Shown here: in pieces, positions 47,915-60,441 of the stretch
Position numbering within the stretch: position 1 is the first letter of the stretch
Layout: each line of letters opens with the position of its first letter
From: Streptomyces eurocidicus
GTDB lineage: Bacteria > Actinomycetota > Actinomycetes > Streptomycetales > Streptomycetaceae
Assembly (NCBI RefSeq): GCF_002891295.1
Contig: NZ_LGUI01000002.1
Location: 124,001 to 188,000, forward strand
Direction of reading: 5' to 3'
Length of the DNA: 64,000 nt
The notes under the pieces: generated by a model
What the model was told of the DNA's origin: nothing
What the model saw: the letters and a program-made list of their open reading frames with translations, nothing else
The model's database searches: none
Program-made: the position numbers and the translations under genes

Positions 47915-50761
47915 GTGCAGAAGCCAGGAGTACGTACGGGGAGACCGAGAGCATCCAGAGCACGGAGTGGCATATCCGGTGCGGCGGCGCTGATCAGCGC
48001 CGCCGCACTCGTCGTTTCGGCGGCTCCCGCCCACGCGGCGGCCACCCCGCCGCCCCCGCCGCCCGGCGGGGTGGTCCCCGGGCAGCGGACGGCGACGCCG
48101 GCGCTGGTGGAGGGCCTCCGGGAGCCGGTGAAGGCGACCGGGAGCGCGGCCGACGCGGCGCGCGCGCATCTCGTGGAGAAGCGGAGCCGCTACCGCATCG
48201 CCGACCCGCAGCGCGATCTGCGGCCGCTGTCCACCACGGCCGCCGGTACGTCGGAGACCGTGCGGCTCCAGCAGCGGCACCGGGGCGTCGAGGTGCTGGG
48301 CGGCCAGTACGTCGTCCGGATGGAGAGGAAGGACGGCAAGAGGGTCGTCACCGGTACCTCCGGCAAGTACTTCACCGGGCTGTCCACCGGCGTCGAGCCC
48401 GGCGTCGGCGAGGATCTGGCCGTCGAGCGGGCGGTGGAGGCGGCCGAGGCGCGGCTCGGCACCGGCCGGTTCGGCAGGGACGACGGCACGGAGGACGGGG
48501 GGAGCCCGGCGGCGGCGCCGCTGACCGGCACCGCCCGCGGCCTGGTCGTCCTGCCGCGCGGCGCCGGCGTGCTCACCCACCACGTCACCGTGCGCGGCAC
48601 CGACCCCGCCACCGGCGAGCCCGTACTGCGCGAGGTGTACGTCGACGCCCAGGCCGGCTACCCGGTCCTTCAGTACAGCGGGATCAAGACGTTCGGCGCC
48701 CCCGCGGCCCGTACCCCCGGAGCCGTCGGCCGCGCCGCCGACGACCCGGCCCCCGGGGATCCCGGCGGCGTCAGCGGTTCGGGCGTCAGGCTCGACGGGA
48801 AACAGGTCGAGCTGAAGCTGACCCTGGACGAGTCGCGCAAGGAGTACCTGCTGCGCGACACGTCCCGGATGCGCGACAGCACCGGGAACGTGCTCGCCAC
48901 CTGGGACGCGCGGGGCATGAACGTGGGCGACGTGTCCGGCACCTGGCCCGACGGCATCAAGGAGTTCGGCTCCGCGACGGCGGCCTTCGGCAAGGAGGCG
49001 ACCGAGGCGGGCGCGGTCGACGCGCACTGGGCGGCCGGCAAGGTCTACGACTACTACAAGGAGGTGCACGGACGGAACAGCCTGAACGGCCGGGGCATGA
49101 CCGTGAACTCCCTCGTCGGCGTCACGAACTACGGCCAGCCGTACGTGAACGCCTTCTGGGACGGCACCAAGATGGTGTACGGCAACGGGGACGCGGAGTA
49201 CCGCCCGCTCTCCGCGGGCCTGGACGTCGTGGGGCACGAGATGACGCACGGCGTCGTCGAGAACTCCGCGAACCTCGTCTACGCGGGTCAGTCGGGTGCC
49301 ATGAACGAGGCGATCGCCGACTACTTCGGCAACGCCATCAAGACCGACGCCGCCGGCATCCCCATGGACAGCCCCGACTCGGGGCTGCTGGGCGACACCC
49401 TGTGCCGGACGAAGTCCCCGCGCGAGTGCGCGATCCGCGACCTCAACGACGGAAGGACCACCTCCAAGTCCTTCCTCGGCGTGGGCTTCGCCACCGACAA
49501 CGGCGGCGTCCACCTCAACTCCACCATCTTCTCGGGCGCCCTCTGGGACATCCGCGAGGACGTCGGGCGGACCCTCGCCGACAAGATCGTCTACAAGGCG
49601 CTCACCGAGTACCTCACCCCGCTGGACGGCTTCACCGAGGGCCGTGCGGCGGTCCTCGCCGCCGCGGGTGCCCTGGGCGTCTCCGCGAAGGACCTCGCGA
49701 CCGTCACCCGGTCCTTCAACGCCCACGGCATCGTGCCCGGCTGGGAGCAGGCGATCGGCGTGGACAGCGACCAGCTGCTGGGCAGGCTCAACATCACCGA
49801 CTCGAACACCGGCTCGGGCGGCGGCTGGTGGGCCGTGTCCAAGTCCGACGAGACCGGCGCCGAGCCGTACTCCATCTGGGCCGGGCGTGCCGACGGCACC
49901 GGTGAGAAGAAGCTGATCAGCCCCAACGACGGCCGCTACCACGTCAATCCGGCGACGGACGGGAAGACCGTGGTGTGGGCGGCGCACGGGCCCGGCGGTG
50001 TGGAGCTCCTGTCGCGACCGCTCGCGGGCGGGCCCGTCAAGAAGCTGTGGCGGAACCGCAAGTCCATCTACGACCTGCGCGTCGAGAACGGCGTCGTGGC
50101 CTTCTCGGCCTCCATCCGCACCGGTGTCGCCCTGAGGGTCGCGTACCTGCGCCCGGGTGACGAGGAGCCGACGTGGATGAACACCGGCGGCCGCCGGAAC
50201 GCGACCGCCATGCCGTCCCTCGCGGGCGGGAAGCTCTCCTACGCCAAGCGCAGCTACACGCGCCCCACCGGCTTCACCTACGCCGTCGAGGTCCGGGACA
50301 TCGCGACCGGCGCGACCACCGTGATGCCACAGCTCGGCAAGCCGATCAACGTGGGGCCCACCGCCATCACGGGCAAGCACGTCTACTGGCTGGCGGACGA
50401 GGTCGAGGACCAGGGCCAGCGGGCCGTCCGGCGCGCGAACCTCGACGGTTCGGGCGTGGTGGACCTCAGCAAGGAGCGGGGCCCGGACGCGCTGTACGCC
50501 ACCGACCTGACGGCCTCGGACGAGGCGGTGACGGTCACCTCCCAGGTGCCCGCCGTCCCCGGCGGGCAGTCCGGCAACGAGACGCTTTCCAAGCTGTGGC
50601 AGTTCTCCGCGGACGGCACGCACCGGGGCCGGGTCTCCTGCAACCGCGGTGAGCAGTCCGCGGCCGCCGCCGCGGGCGGCAGGCGGGTGATCTGGGTCGA
50701 CGCCACCACGGGCTACGGCGACCTGGTCACGCGCGGCCGGCCGGCGGGCAACTGCGGCTGA
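47915..50761 (+). CDS. Secreted M4-family (thermolysin-like) metalloprotease
   Basis: A 948-residue secreted zinc protease. A signal peptide (AALISAAALVVSAAPAHAAA) is followed by an FTP/PepSY propeptide (to about residue 330). The catalytic domain carries VVGHEMTHGVVE (HExxH), the third ligand Glu in GAMNEAIADYFGN, and the proton-stabilising His in NGGVHLNSTIFSGALW. A C-terminal propeller-like extension of about 300 residues (NPATDGKTVVWAAHGPGG, VAFSASIRTG) follows. GTG 47915 lies 4 bp after GGAGGGGGA. It is divergent from lanL with a 214-bp gap. It could process the lanthipeptide leader outside the cell; this is inference. Confidence 0.9.
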   Translation: MQKPGVRTGRPRASRARSGISGAAALISAAALVVSAAPAHAAATPPPPPPGGVVPGQRTATPALVEGLREPVKATGSAADAARAHLVEKRSRYRIADPQRDLRPLSTTAAGTSETVRLQQRHRGVEVLGGQYVVRMERKDGKRVVTGTSGKYFTGLSTGVEPGVGEDLAVERAVEAAEARLGTGRFGRDDGTEDGGSPAAAPLTGTARGLVVLPRGAGVLTHHVTVRGTDPATGEPVLREVYVDAQAGYPVLQYSGIKTFGAPAARTPGAVGRAADDPAPGDPGGVSGSGVRLDGKQVELKLTLDESRKEYLLRDTSRMRDSTGNVLATWDARGMNVGDVSGTWPDGIKEFGSATAAFGKEATEAGAVDAHWAAGKVYDYYKEVHGRNSLNGRGMTVNSLVGVTNYGQPYVNAFWDGTKMVYGNGDAEYRPLSAGLDVVGHEMTHGVVENSANLVYAGQSGAMNEAIADYFGNAIKTDAAGIPMDSPDSGLLGDTLCRTKSPRECAIRDLNDGRTTSKSFLGVGFATDNGGVHLNSTIFSGALWDIREDVGRTLADKIVYKALTEYLTPLDGFTEGRAAVLAAAGALGVSAKDLATVTRSFNAHGIVPGWEQAIGVDSDQLLGRLNITDSNTGSGGGWWAVSKSDETGAEPYSIWAGRADGTGEKKLISPNDGRYHVNPATDGKTVVWAAHGPGGVELLSRPLAGGPVKKLWRNRKSIYDLRVENGVVAFSASIRTGVALRVAYLRPGDEEPTWMNTGGRRNATAMPSLAGGKLSYAKRSYTRPTGFTYAVEVRDIATGATTVMPQLGKPINVGPTAITGKHVYWLADEVEDQGQRAVRRANLDGSGVVDLSKERGPDALYATDLTASDEAVTVTSQVPAVPGGQSGNETLSKLWQFSADGTHRGRVSCNRGEQSAAAAAGGRRVIWVDATTGYGDLVTRGRPAGNCG

Positions 50762-50772
50762 GCGTACGACGA

Positions 50773-50810
50773 CGTACGGCCCGCCGGACATCCGTCCGGC
50801 GGGCCGTACG
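50773..50810. terminator. Terminator after M4 protease gene
   Basis: 17-bp perfect stem (50773-50789 with 50794-50810), loop ATCC, between converging genes. Confidence 0.85.
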
Positions 50811-50828
50811 CGTGTCGCGGCGGGCCGC

Positions 50829-51767
50829 TCAGCCGACCGTCACCTTGACGACCCGGCCGGACGCCTCGACGACGAACAGGACGCGCCGCGGGTCGTTGTC
50901 GCCGAAGGCGCGGGCGACGCGCACGCTGCTGGGCATCCGCAGCCCGTCGGTCAGGACGCAGGTCCGTCCGGTCGCCGGGTCCACCCGCAGCAACTGGCCC
51001 TTGCGGAAGCTCGCGACCACCAGGTCGCCGTCGAAGGAGGTGAGGTCGTCGAGGACCTTGGTGTCCAGGAGGCTGGAGCCGAGCCTGACGACCGTGCTGC
51101 GGGCCGCCGGGTCCTTGAGCGGGATCCGTACGATCGGGGAGGTGGTGTCGGTGATGACGCTCGCGTACAACTGGTCGCCCACGATCGTCAGGCCGTTGGC
51201 GCCGAAGACATCCGCGGCCTTCGTCCACGCCTCGTCCCGGGTACCGTCCGGACGGATCTTGAGGATGCCCGTGGCCAGCTCACGGCTGAGGTAGAAGTTG
51301 CCCTCGGTGTCGACGGCCAGGCCGTTGATGCCGGAGAGCCCCGACACGAACCTCTCGGCCTTCGGCCGCGCGGCGGCCGGATCGAACCGCACGATGCCGG
51401 AGTCGTGAGTCAGGGGATTCACCCCGTAGTTGACGTACATCATGCCGTCCGGGCCGCGCCGGATCCCGCCGGGACCGCTCACCGTGACGCTGGTCCTCAG
51501 CGTCCCGTCGGGGGCGTACCCCTCGACCCGGTTCTTGGTCAGATGCGCGACCCAGAGGGTGCCGCGCCCGTCGAACTCCAGGTTCTCCCGCCAGTCCAGC
51601 AGCGGTATGCCGCCCTCCTTGAACACGTCGAGGCGGGCGGGCGCGGCGCAGTGCCCGAGGGTCGCGGCCCGGGCGGGGGAGGTGGTGGCCGGGACCAGTA
51701 CGAGGGAGGCGAGGAGGCCGAGGACGCCGAGGAGAGGGGCCATGCGTGCTGCGGAGCGAATCTTCAT
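50829..51767 (-). CDS. Secreted SMP-30/gluconolactonase-like beta-propeller protein
   Basis: A 312-residue protein with a signal peptide (MAPLLGVLGLLASLVLVPATTSPARA). The mature part has propeller-blade repeats: LEFDGRGTLWVAHLTKNRV, GIRRGPDGMMYVNYG, GLAVDTEGNFYLSRELATG, LTIVGDQLYASVI and DLTSFDGDLVVASFRKGQL. This fits SMP-30/gluconolactonase or NHL-like propellers. Such secreted proteins are lactonases or binding proteins; no clear metal set is assigned here. It is monocistronic. The 254 bp upstream hold no gene except the operator of the next gene. Confidence 0.75.
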   Translation of the reverse strand: MKIRSAARMAPLLGVLGLLASLVLVPATTSPARAATLGHCAAPARLDVFKEGGIPLLDWRENLEFDGRGTLWVAHLTKNRVEGYAPDGTLRTSVTVSGPGGIRRGPDGMMYVNYGVNPLTHDSGIVRFDPAAARPKAERFVSGLSGINGLAVDTEGNFYLSRELATGILKIRPDGTRDEAWTKAADVFGANGLTIVGDQLYASVITDTTSPIVRIPLKDPAARSTVVRLGSSLLDTKVLDDLTSFDGDLVVASFRKGQLLRVDPATGRTCVLTDGLRMPSSVRVARAFGDNDPRRVLFVVEASGRVVKVTVG

Positions 51768-51992
51768 GGGGTCGGTTCTATCGGGGTGGGCGGGGCGTCA
51801 CCAGGGAGTCGTGGGCAAAGGGGGGTGGAGGGCGCGGGGTTCGGGGGTTTTCCCCAGCGTCGGCCGTTTTCCGGGGGCTTTCCGGAGGCCGGCGGGCGTG
51901 CCGGTGGTGCCCGCTGCCGGAGCGGTCCGTGGTCCCGGTTCCCACCCTCTTCGCCATTGTGGCACTGCCTCGGCGTCAGTGGGTCTTGCTCG

Positions 51993-52023
51993 TGGCGCCA
52001 TAGTGGTGCCATGATGGCGTTAT
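51993..52023 (+). promoter_or_regulatory. Three phased TGGYGYYAT repeats over the RHH gene start
   Basis: TGGCGCCAT (51993), TGGTGCCAT (52004) and TGGCGTTAT (52015) recur exactly every 11 bp, so all face one side of the helix. The last copy includes the ATG at 52022. This is the typical geometry for cooperative ribbon-helix-helix dimers and suggests autoregulation by the gene product. No ribosome binding site precedes the ATG. Confidence 0.65.
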
Positions 52024-52555
52024 GGACCTCACGCCCTACGTCGAGAACCTCCGGCACGAGCTCGCGGTCGCCGCGGGCGCCGGCGGAGAAGAAGCACGCG
52101 CACTGGCCGAGCGGCTCGCCGCACCCCTGGAGTCCGCCGCCCGGCTCACCCTGCTGAGCGCGTTGTCCGCGGCCATGGGCGAGGTCACCCGTGACCTGGC
52201 CCCGGGCTCGGTCGACGTACGGCTGCGCGGCCTCGACCCCGAGTTCGTGGTGACGCTGCCGCCTGCTCCGGAACCGTACGAGGAGGCGGGCGACCGGGCG
52301 CCGGCCCCGGCCGCGGCGCGGGCGCCCCTGCCACCGGCCTCTTCGGAAGGGGACGACGGCAGTACGGCGCGGATCAATTTCCGGCTGCCCGGCCATCTGA
52401 AGAACCGGGTGGAGGACGCGGCGGGGAAGGAGGGGCTGTCGGTCAACGCGTGGCTGGTGCGGGCCGTGGCGACGGCGCTGGAGCCGGCGGAGCCGGAGCG
52501 GGGCGGGCGGAGCCGGCACCGGGGCGGACAGGGGTACACGGGGTGGGTGCGCTAG
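52022..52555 (+). CDS. Ribbon-helix-helix DNA-binding protein (HicB/Arc-like C-terminus)
   Basis: A 177-residue protein. The N-terminal 75 residues are helical (YVENLRHELAVAAGAGGEEARALAERL), followed by a Pro/Ala linker. A C-terminal RHH domain reads TARINFRLPGHLKNRVEDAA followed by KEGLSVNAWLVRAVATAL, the strand plus two helices of Arc/HicB-type DNA-binding proteins. No HicA toxin gene is adjacent, so it is not a visible toxin-antitoxin pair. The start codon lies in a set of phased repeats and lacks a ribosome site, which fits a leaderless, self-repressed mRNA. It precedes the DUF4097/ABC genes. Confidence 0.75.
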   Translation: MDLTPYVENLRHELAVAAGAGGEEARALAERLAAPLESAARLTLLSALSAAMGEVTRDLAPGSVDVRLRGLDPEFVVTLPPAPEPYEEAGDRAPAPAAARAPLPPASSEGDDGSTARINFRLPGHLKNRVEDAAGKEGLSVNAWLVRAVATALEPAEPERGGRSRHRGGQGYTGWVR

Positions 52556-52630
52556 CGGTCTGGGCCCTGCGGGCGGCCTTCTCCCCGGCCCCGCCCCTGC
52601 CCGATCCGGGGCTTCGCCCCGGACCCCGGT

Positions 52631-52723
52631 CCTCAAGCGCCGGACGGGCTGGATTTCCGCTCGGTCCGGAGCCGAGGTTTCCGCCCAGGTCGGGCGACGA
52701 CTCAGCCCGGCCGGCGCTTGAGG
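52631..52723. repeat. Second, degenerate copy of the dispersed palindromic repeat
   Basis: Outer 21-bp arms (52631-52651 and 52703-52723) pair with one mismatch. They match the CCTCAAGCGCCGGACGGGCT motif at 2835-2854, and the preceding bases also match the GGGGCTCCGCCCC-type hairpin there. The loop is larger, so this copy has decayed or carries a spacer. It fills the 314-bp gap between two plus-strand genes. Confidence 0.75.
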
Positions 52724-52869
52724 CCACCGCGCGGTAGCGCGGAAGGGGGCCTGGGGGATCGCCCCCGGTTCCGGGAAGGGGCGGGGTGGGGAAAAGGCCC
52801 CGCGCGGCGGAACCCCCGGCACCCCCAAACCCACCGAACACCCACCACATGCCTAAGGACGGCCCACCC

Positions 52870-53706
52870 ATGCCCCGCTACGACACCCCGGCCCCCATCT
52901 CCGTCACCCTCGAATTCGACATCGGATCCGCCCGCATCACCGCGGGCCCCCGCACCGACACCGTCGTGGAGGTGCTCCCCACCGACGGCGCCGACCCCGC
53001 CGACGTACGGGCCGCCCAGCAGACCAAAGTCACCTTCCTGGACGGCAAGCTGGTCGTGAAGGGGCCCAAGAAGCGCTCCCTGTTCAGCAAGAGCGGTTCG
53101 CTCGACGTGAGCGTCGAACTGCCCGCCGGCTCGGACGTCCTGGGCGTCTCGCCCCTGGCGGACTTCCTCTGCGAAGGCCCCCTCGGCGAGTGCCGGCTCA
53201 AGTCCTCCCTCGGCGACCTCCAGGTCGCGGAGGCGGCGGCCGCCAACCTGCGGACCGGGCACGGCGACGTCCGGGTGGGCCACGTCACCGGGGACGCCGA
53301 GGTCGTCGGTACGGGCCGGATCGGCATCGGCCGCGTCGGGGGCGCCGCGACGGTCAAGAACGCCAACGGCGACACCGAGGTCGGCGAGGCCGGCGGAGAC
53401 CTCCGGGTGAACTCCTCCAACGGCCGCATCTCCATCGGCGTCGCGCACGCCGGCGTCGACGCCAAGTCCGCCCACGGCGGCATCAGCGTCGACGAGGTGG
53501 CGCGCGGCAAGGTGACGCTCCAGACGGCCATGGGCGACCTCGAGGTCGGCATCCGTGAGTCCACCGCCGCCTGGCTCGACGTCAACACCCGCTTCGGCGC
53601 CGTGCGCAACTCCCTCGGCCCGTCCGACGGCCCCGGCGCCTCCGACGGCACCGTCGAGGTGCGCGCCCGCACCGGGCTCGGCGACATCGTGATCCGCCGC
53701 GCCTGA
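52870..53706 (+). CDS. DUF4097 beta-strand-repeat protein
   Basis: A 278-residue protein built of repeating beta strands typical of DUF4097: LEFDIGSARITAGPRTDTVVEV, SGSLDVSVELPAGSDVLGVS, LKSSLGDLQVAEAAAANLRTGHGDVRVGHVTG, NANGDTEVGEAGGDLRVNSSNGRISIG and TAMGDLEVGI. It probably folds as a right-handed beta solenoid. No signal peptide is seen. ATG 52870 follows AAGGA; an in-frame ATG at 52849 is possible. It lies 35 bp before an ABC ATPase gene, a conserved pairing in Streptomyces; the function is unknown. Confidence 0.82.
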   Translation: MPRYDTPAPISVTLEFDIGSARITAGPRTDTVVEVLPTDGADPADVRAAQQTKVTFLDGKLVVKGPKKRSLFSKSGSLDVSVELPAGSDVLGVSPLADFLCEGPLGECRLKSSLGDLQVAEAAAANLRTGHGDVRVGHVTGDAEVVGTGRIGIGRVGGAATVKNANGDTEVGEAGGDLRVNSSNGRISIGVAHAGVDAKSAHGGISVDEVARGKVTLQTAMGDLEVGIRESTAAWLDVNTRFGAVRNSLGPSDGPGASDGTVEVRARTGLGDIVIRRA

Positions 53707-53741
53707 CCACATCCGCACGTGCTCAGAGAGGTACGACCGCC

Positions 53742-54742
<1,001 letters not shown>

Positions 54743-54746
<4 letters not shown>

Positions 54747-55540
54747 GCACCGCCGCGTACGCGATGCGCGACTCGATGACGATGCTGCGCCGCAACCTCA
54801 AGCACGCGCGGCGCTACCCCTCCATGACGGTCTCGGTCGTCGCCATGCCGATCCTCATGCTGCTGCTGTTCGTATATGTCTTCGGCGGCGCCCTGGGTCC
54901 CGGCATAGGGGTCGCGGGCGCGTCGGGCGACCGCGGCGCCTACATCGGCTACGTCGCCCCCGGCATCTTCCTGATGGCCGCGACCTCCGGTGCCGTCGCC
55001 ACCGCCGTCTCCGTCTGCACCGACATGACCGAAGGCATCATCAACCGCTTCCGCACCATGGCCATCTCGCGGGGCTCCGTGCTCACGGGCCATGTCGTCG
55101 GCAGCGTCATCCAGACCATGATCAGCCTTGCGCTGGTCATCGGCGTCGCGGTGGCCGTGGGCTTCCGGCCGGACGCCACGCCCGTCGAGTGGCTCGCCGC
55201 CCTCGGCATCCTCGCGCTGATCGCCTTCGCCCTCACCTGGCTCTCGGCCGCGATGGGCCTGGTGGCCAAGACCGTGGAGTCCGCGAGCAACGCCCCCATG
55301 CCGCTGACGTTCCTGCCCTTCCTCGGCAGTGCGATCGTCACGCCCGAGTCCATGCCGGACGGGCTGCGCTGGTTCGCCGAGTACCAGCCCTTCACCCCCG
55401 TCAACGAGACGCTGCGCGGGCTCCTGACGGGCACGGAGATCGGCGACAACGCCCTGATCGCCCTCGCCTGGGGCGCCGGCCTCAGCCTCGTCGGCTATCT
55501 GTGGGCCCGCTCGGCCTTCGCCCGGGGCGCCAGGCCGTAG
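54743..55540 (+). CDS. DrrB-like ABC-2 type permease
   Basis: A 265-residue ABC-2 membrane subunit with about six transmembrane helices: [69 protein letters not shown] and a final [17 protein letters not shown]. The conserved [18 protein letters not shown] loop and [25 protein letters not shown] block are DrrB signatures. It is coupled to the DrrA-like ATPase. A cytochrome P450 gene follows 92 bp later on the same strand. Confidence 0.92.
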
Positions 55541-55632
55541 CCCACCCGTCACCACCCCCCTGCTCACTTCACCCGGCACCTGCACGTCACCGTTCACCGC
55601 ACGTCACTCTGCACCCTGTTCCGGAGGACACC

Positions 55633-56880
55633 ATGCACCACGAACCGTCGACAGCCCCGGCCGAGGAGACCGTCCACGAGACGGCTCCGCCCCCCGAGCT
55701 CGTGTCGCTCCCCACCGCCCGCCCCGCGGGCTGCCCCTTCGACCCGCCCGCCGAACTGGCCACGCTGCGCGCGGAGCGGCCGCTCCGGCGGATGCGCTTC
55801 CCCGACGGCCACCTCGGCTGGCTGGCCACCAGCCATGAGATCGTGCGCGCCGTCCTCGCCGACCGCCGCTTCAGCTCGCGGTACGAGCTCATGCACCTCC
55901 CCATGCCCGGCGCCCCCGCGGAACTGCCCCCGGCGACGGTCGGCGACCTCACGGGCATCGATGCCCCCGACCACACCCGCTACCGGCGGCTGCTCATGGG
56001 GAAGTTCACGGTCCGCCGGATGCGCGCCCTGACCGCCCGCGTCGAGCGGATAACCGCCGAGCGCCTCGACGCCATGGCCCGGCAGGGCCCCCCGGTCGAC
56101 CTGGTCGCCGCCTTCGCCCACCCCGTACCCGCCCTGATGATCTGCGAGCTGCTGGGCGTGCCCGAGGCCGACCGGGAGGACTTCCAGCGCACCGCCGCGG
56201 GGATGAACGACCCCGGCGCCACCCTGGAACAGATGCTGGCGGCCCTGGCCTCGCTCACGGAGCGCGTCCACGCGCTCGTCCCGGCCAAGCGCGCCCACCC
56301 CACCGACGACCTGCTCAGCGATCTGACCACCACCGACCTCACCGACGACGAACTCGCCGGCATAGGCAGCTTCCTGCTGGCAGCCGGTCTCGACACCACC
56401 GCGAACATGCTCGGGCTCGGCACCTTCGCCCTGCTGAGGAACCCCGAGCAGGCCGCCGCCCTGCGCGCCGAGCCGGAACTCGCCGAACAGGCCGTCGAGG
56501 AACTGCTCCGCTACCTCACCATCACCCACACCGGATTCCGGGCGGCCCTGGAGGACGTGGAGCTGGACGGGCAGGTGATCAAGGCCGGCGAGACCGTCAT
56601 CCTCTCGGTACAGGCCGCCAACCGCGACCCCGAGCGGTTCGCCGACCCCGACGTCCTCGACCTGCGGCGCAGGGCCACCGGCCATATGGCCTTCGGTCAC
56701 GGCGTCCACCAGTGCCTGGGCCAGCAGCTCGCCCGCGTCGAGATGACGGTCGCCTTCCCCGCCCTCTTCACCCGCTTCCCGACGCTGCGGCTCGCCTGCC
56801 CGCCCGAGGAGGTGCCGGTGCGCGCCGACCAGAACATCTACGGGGTGCACCGGCTCCCCGTCACCTGGGACGAGAAGTAG
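55633..56880 (+). CDS. Cytochrome P450
   Basis: A 415-residue soluble bacterial P450. The heme loop is [20 protein letters not shown] (axial Cys in HQCLG). The I-helix oxygen-binding motif is [11 protein letters not shown]. The K-helix ExxR is [10 protein letters not shown], where the motif reads E..R (EELLRYL). [21 protein letters not shown] is the conserved heme-propionate region. It resembles CYP105/107-type monooxygenases of Streptomyces, which oxidise secondary metabolites or xenobiotics. CGGAGGACACC precedes ATG 55633. No ferredoxin gene is adjacent. It may share a transcript with the ABC transporter. Confidence 0.93.
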   Translation: MHHEPSTAPAEETVHETAPPPELVSLPTARPAGCPFDPPAELATLRAERPLRRMRFPDGHLGWLATSHEIVRAVLADRRFSSRYELMHLPMPGAPAELPPATVGDLTGIDAPDHTRYRRLLMGKFTVRRMRALTARVERITAERLDAMARQGPPVDLVAAFAHPVPALMICELLGVPEADREDFQRTAAGMNDPGATLEQMLAALASLTERVHALVPAKRAHPTDDLLSDLTTTDLTDDELAGIGSFLLAAGLDTTANMLGLGTFALLRNPEQAAALRAEPELAEQAVEELLRYLTITHTGFRAALEDVELDGQVIKAGETVILSVQAANRDPERFADPDVLDLRRRATGHMAFGHGVHQCLGQQLARVEMTVAFPALFTRFPTLRLACPPEEVPVRADQNIYGVHRLPVTWDEK

Positions 56881-56901
56881 CCGGGGCGGCGCACCCCACC
56901 G

Positions 56902-56934
56902 CCTCCGTTCCCCGGCGCCACCGGGGAACGGAGG
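56902..56934. terminator. Terminator after P450 gene
   Basis: 14-bp perfect stem CCTCCGTTCCCCGG with complement, loop CGCCA, 21 bp after the P450 stop. Confidence 0.85.
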
Positions 56935-57058
56935 CCCGTCCGCCGCTCCCCGCGTCGTATCGGCGCCCGGGCGTACGAGGCCGTCACTGTCGGCGCGCTG
57001 TGAGCGTTCCGGCCGGCCGGGTCCGTGCGCCGGCGCCCCGCCGTGGGAAGGTGGACGT

Positions 57059-57523
57059 GTGACCTTGGAAGACCTCGTCCGGCTGCGCCGGGCCCGCGAC
57101 CGGATGGACCGTGACTACGCGGAGCCGCTCGACGTCCCCGCTCTGGCGCGCACCGCCCTCATGTCGTCCGGTCACTTCTCCCGCAGCTTCCGCGCCGCCT
57201 TCGGCGAGACGCCGTACAGCTATCTGATGACGCGCAGGATCGAGCGGGCCAAGGCGCTGCTGCGAAGGGGCGACCTGTCGGTCACGGAGGTCTGCTTCGA
57301 GGTCGGCTGCACCTCGCTGGGGTCGTTCAGCTCGCGCTTCACCGAGCTGGTCGGCGAGAGCCCGAGCGCGTACCGGAACCGCCGCCACGACGAGAGCGCG
57401 GCCATCCCGCCCTGCGTCGCCAAGATCCGTACGCGACCGGTCCGGTCCGCGCGACCGCCCGCCGACCCCGGCGGAACCGGTCAGGAACGGAGAAGCGGAA
57501 CCCGCCCCCCGCCCGTAGCGTGA
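57059..57523 (+). CDS. AraC-family transcriptional regulator (short)
   Basis: A 154-residue protein consisting almost only of the AraC/XylS DNA-binding domain with two helix-turn-helices: LDVPALARTALMSSGHFSRSFRAAFGETPYSYL (helix pairs) and LSVTEVCFEVGCTSLGSFSSRFTELVGESPSAYR. There is no ligand domain. It lies 5 bp before a VOC/glyoxalase gene, a frequent pairing in which the small AraC protein controls the dioxygenase-fold partner. It starts at GTG 57059. The C-terminal 40 residues are a basic, Pro-rich tail. Confidence 0.88.
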   Translation: MTLEDLVRLRRARDRMDRDYAEPLDVPALARTALMSSGHFSRSFRAAFGETPYSYLMTRRIERAKALLRRGDLSVTEVCFEVGCTSLGSFSSRFTELVGESPSAYRNRRHDESAAIPPCVAKIRTRPVRSARPPADPGGTGQERRSGTRPPPVA

Positions 57524-57528
57524 GACGC

Positions 57529-57945
57529 ATGGACATCAAGCTTTCACAGTGTTTCATCGCCGTCGACGACCACGACAAGGCGCTCGCCTTCTACCGCGAC
57601 GTGCTCGGCCTGGAGGTGCGCGACGACGTCGGGTTCGAGGGGATGCGCTGGGTGACCGTCGGCGCGCCGTCCCAGCCGGACGTCAACATCGTCCTGGAAC
57701 CGCCCCTGGCGGACCCCAACGCCTCGCCGGGCGACCGGCAGGCCATGGCGGAACTGCTGGCGAAGGGCCTGCTGCGCGGCGTCATCTTCGCGACCGACGA
57801 CTGCGACGCGACCTTCGAGCGCATCAGCGCGGCAGGCGGCGAGGTGCTCCAGGAGCCGGTCGACCAGCCCTACGGCGTCCGCGACTGCGCCTTCCGCGAC
57901 CCTTCCGGCAACATGCTGCGCTTCACCCAGCCCCGCGCGAAGTGA
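57529..57945 (+). CDS. VOC-family (glyoxalase/dioxygenase fold) protein
   Basis: A 138-residue protein of the vicinal oxygen chelate superfamily with paired beta-alpha-beta-beta-beta modules: IKLSQCFIAVDDHDKALAFYRDVLGLEV, GMRWVTVGAP and GVIFATDDCDATFERISAAGGEVLQEP, ending RDCAFRDPSGNMLRF. Metal ligands are plausible at the start of strand 1 and in the terminal DPSGN strand. It is probably a resistance or lyase-type enzyme. ATG 57529 is preferred to GTG 57520, which overlaps the regulator stop. It is paired with the AraC regulator. Confidence 0.88.
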   Translation: MDIKLSQCFIAVDDHDKALAFYRDVLGLEVRDDVGFEGMRWVTVGAPSQPDVNIVLEPPLADPNASPGDRQAMAELLAKGLLRGVIFATDDCDATFERISAAGGEVLQEPVDQPYGVRDCAFRDPSGNMLRFTQPRAK

Positions 57946-58007
57946 GCGCGCGGCACACGATCCCGACGGAGCCCGTGAGGACGGCCCGCGCGATGGACGG
58001 AGAGACG

Positions 58008-60398
<2,391 letters not shown>

Positions 60399-60441
60399 CG
60401 CCCCCGGCGGGCTCCCGGTCCGTACGGGGGCCCGGCGGGGC

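Noticed and set aside
52022..52555. HicAB toxin-antitoxin system
   Set aside because: Only an RHH-type protein is present; no HicA-like small gene is found on either side.
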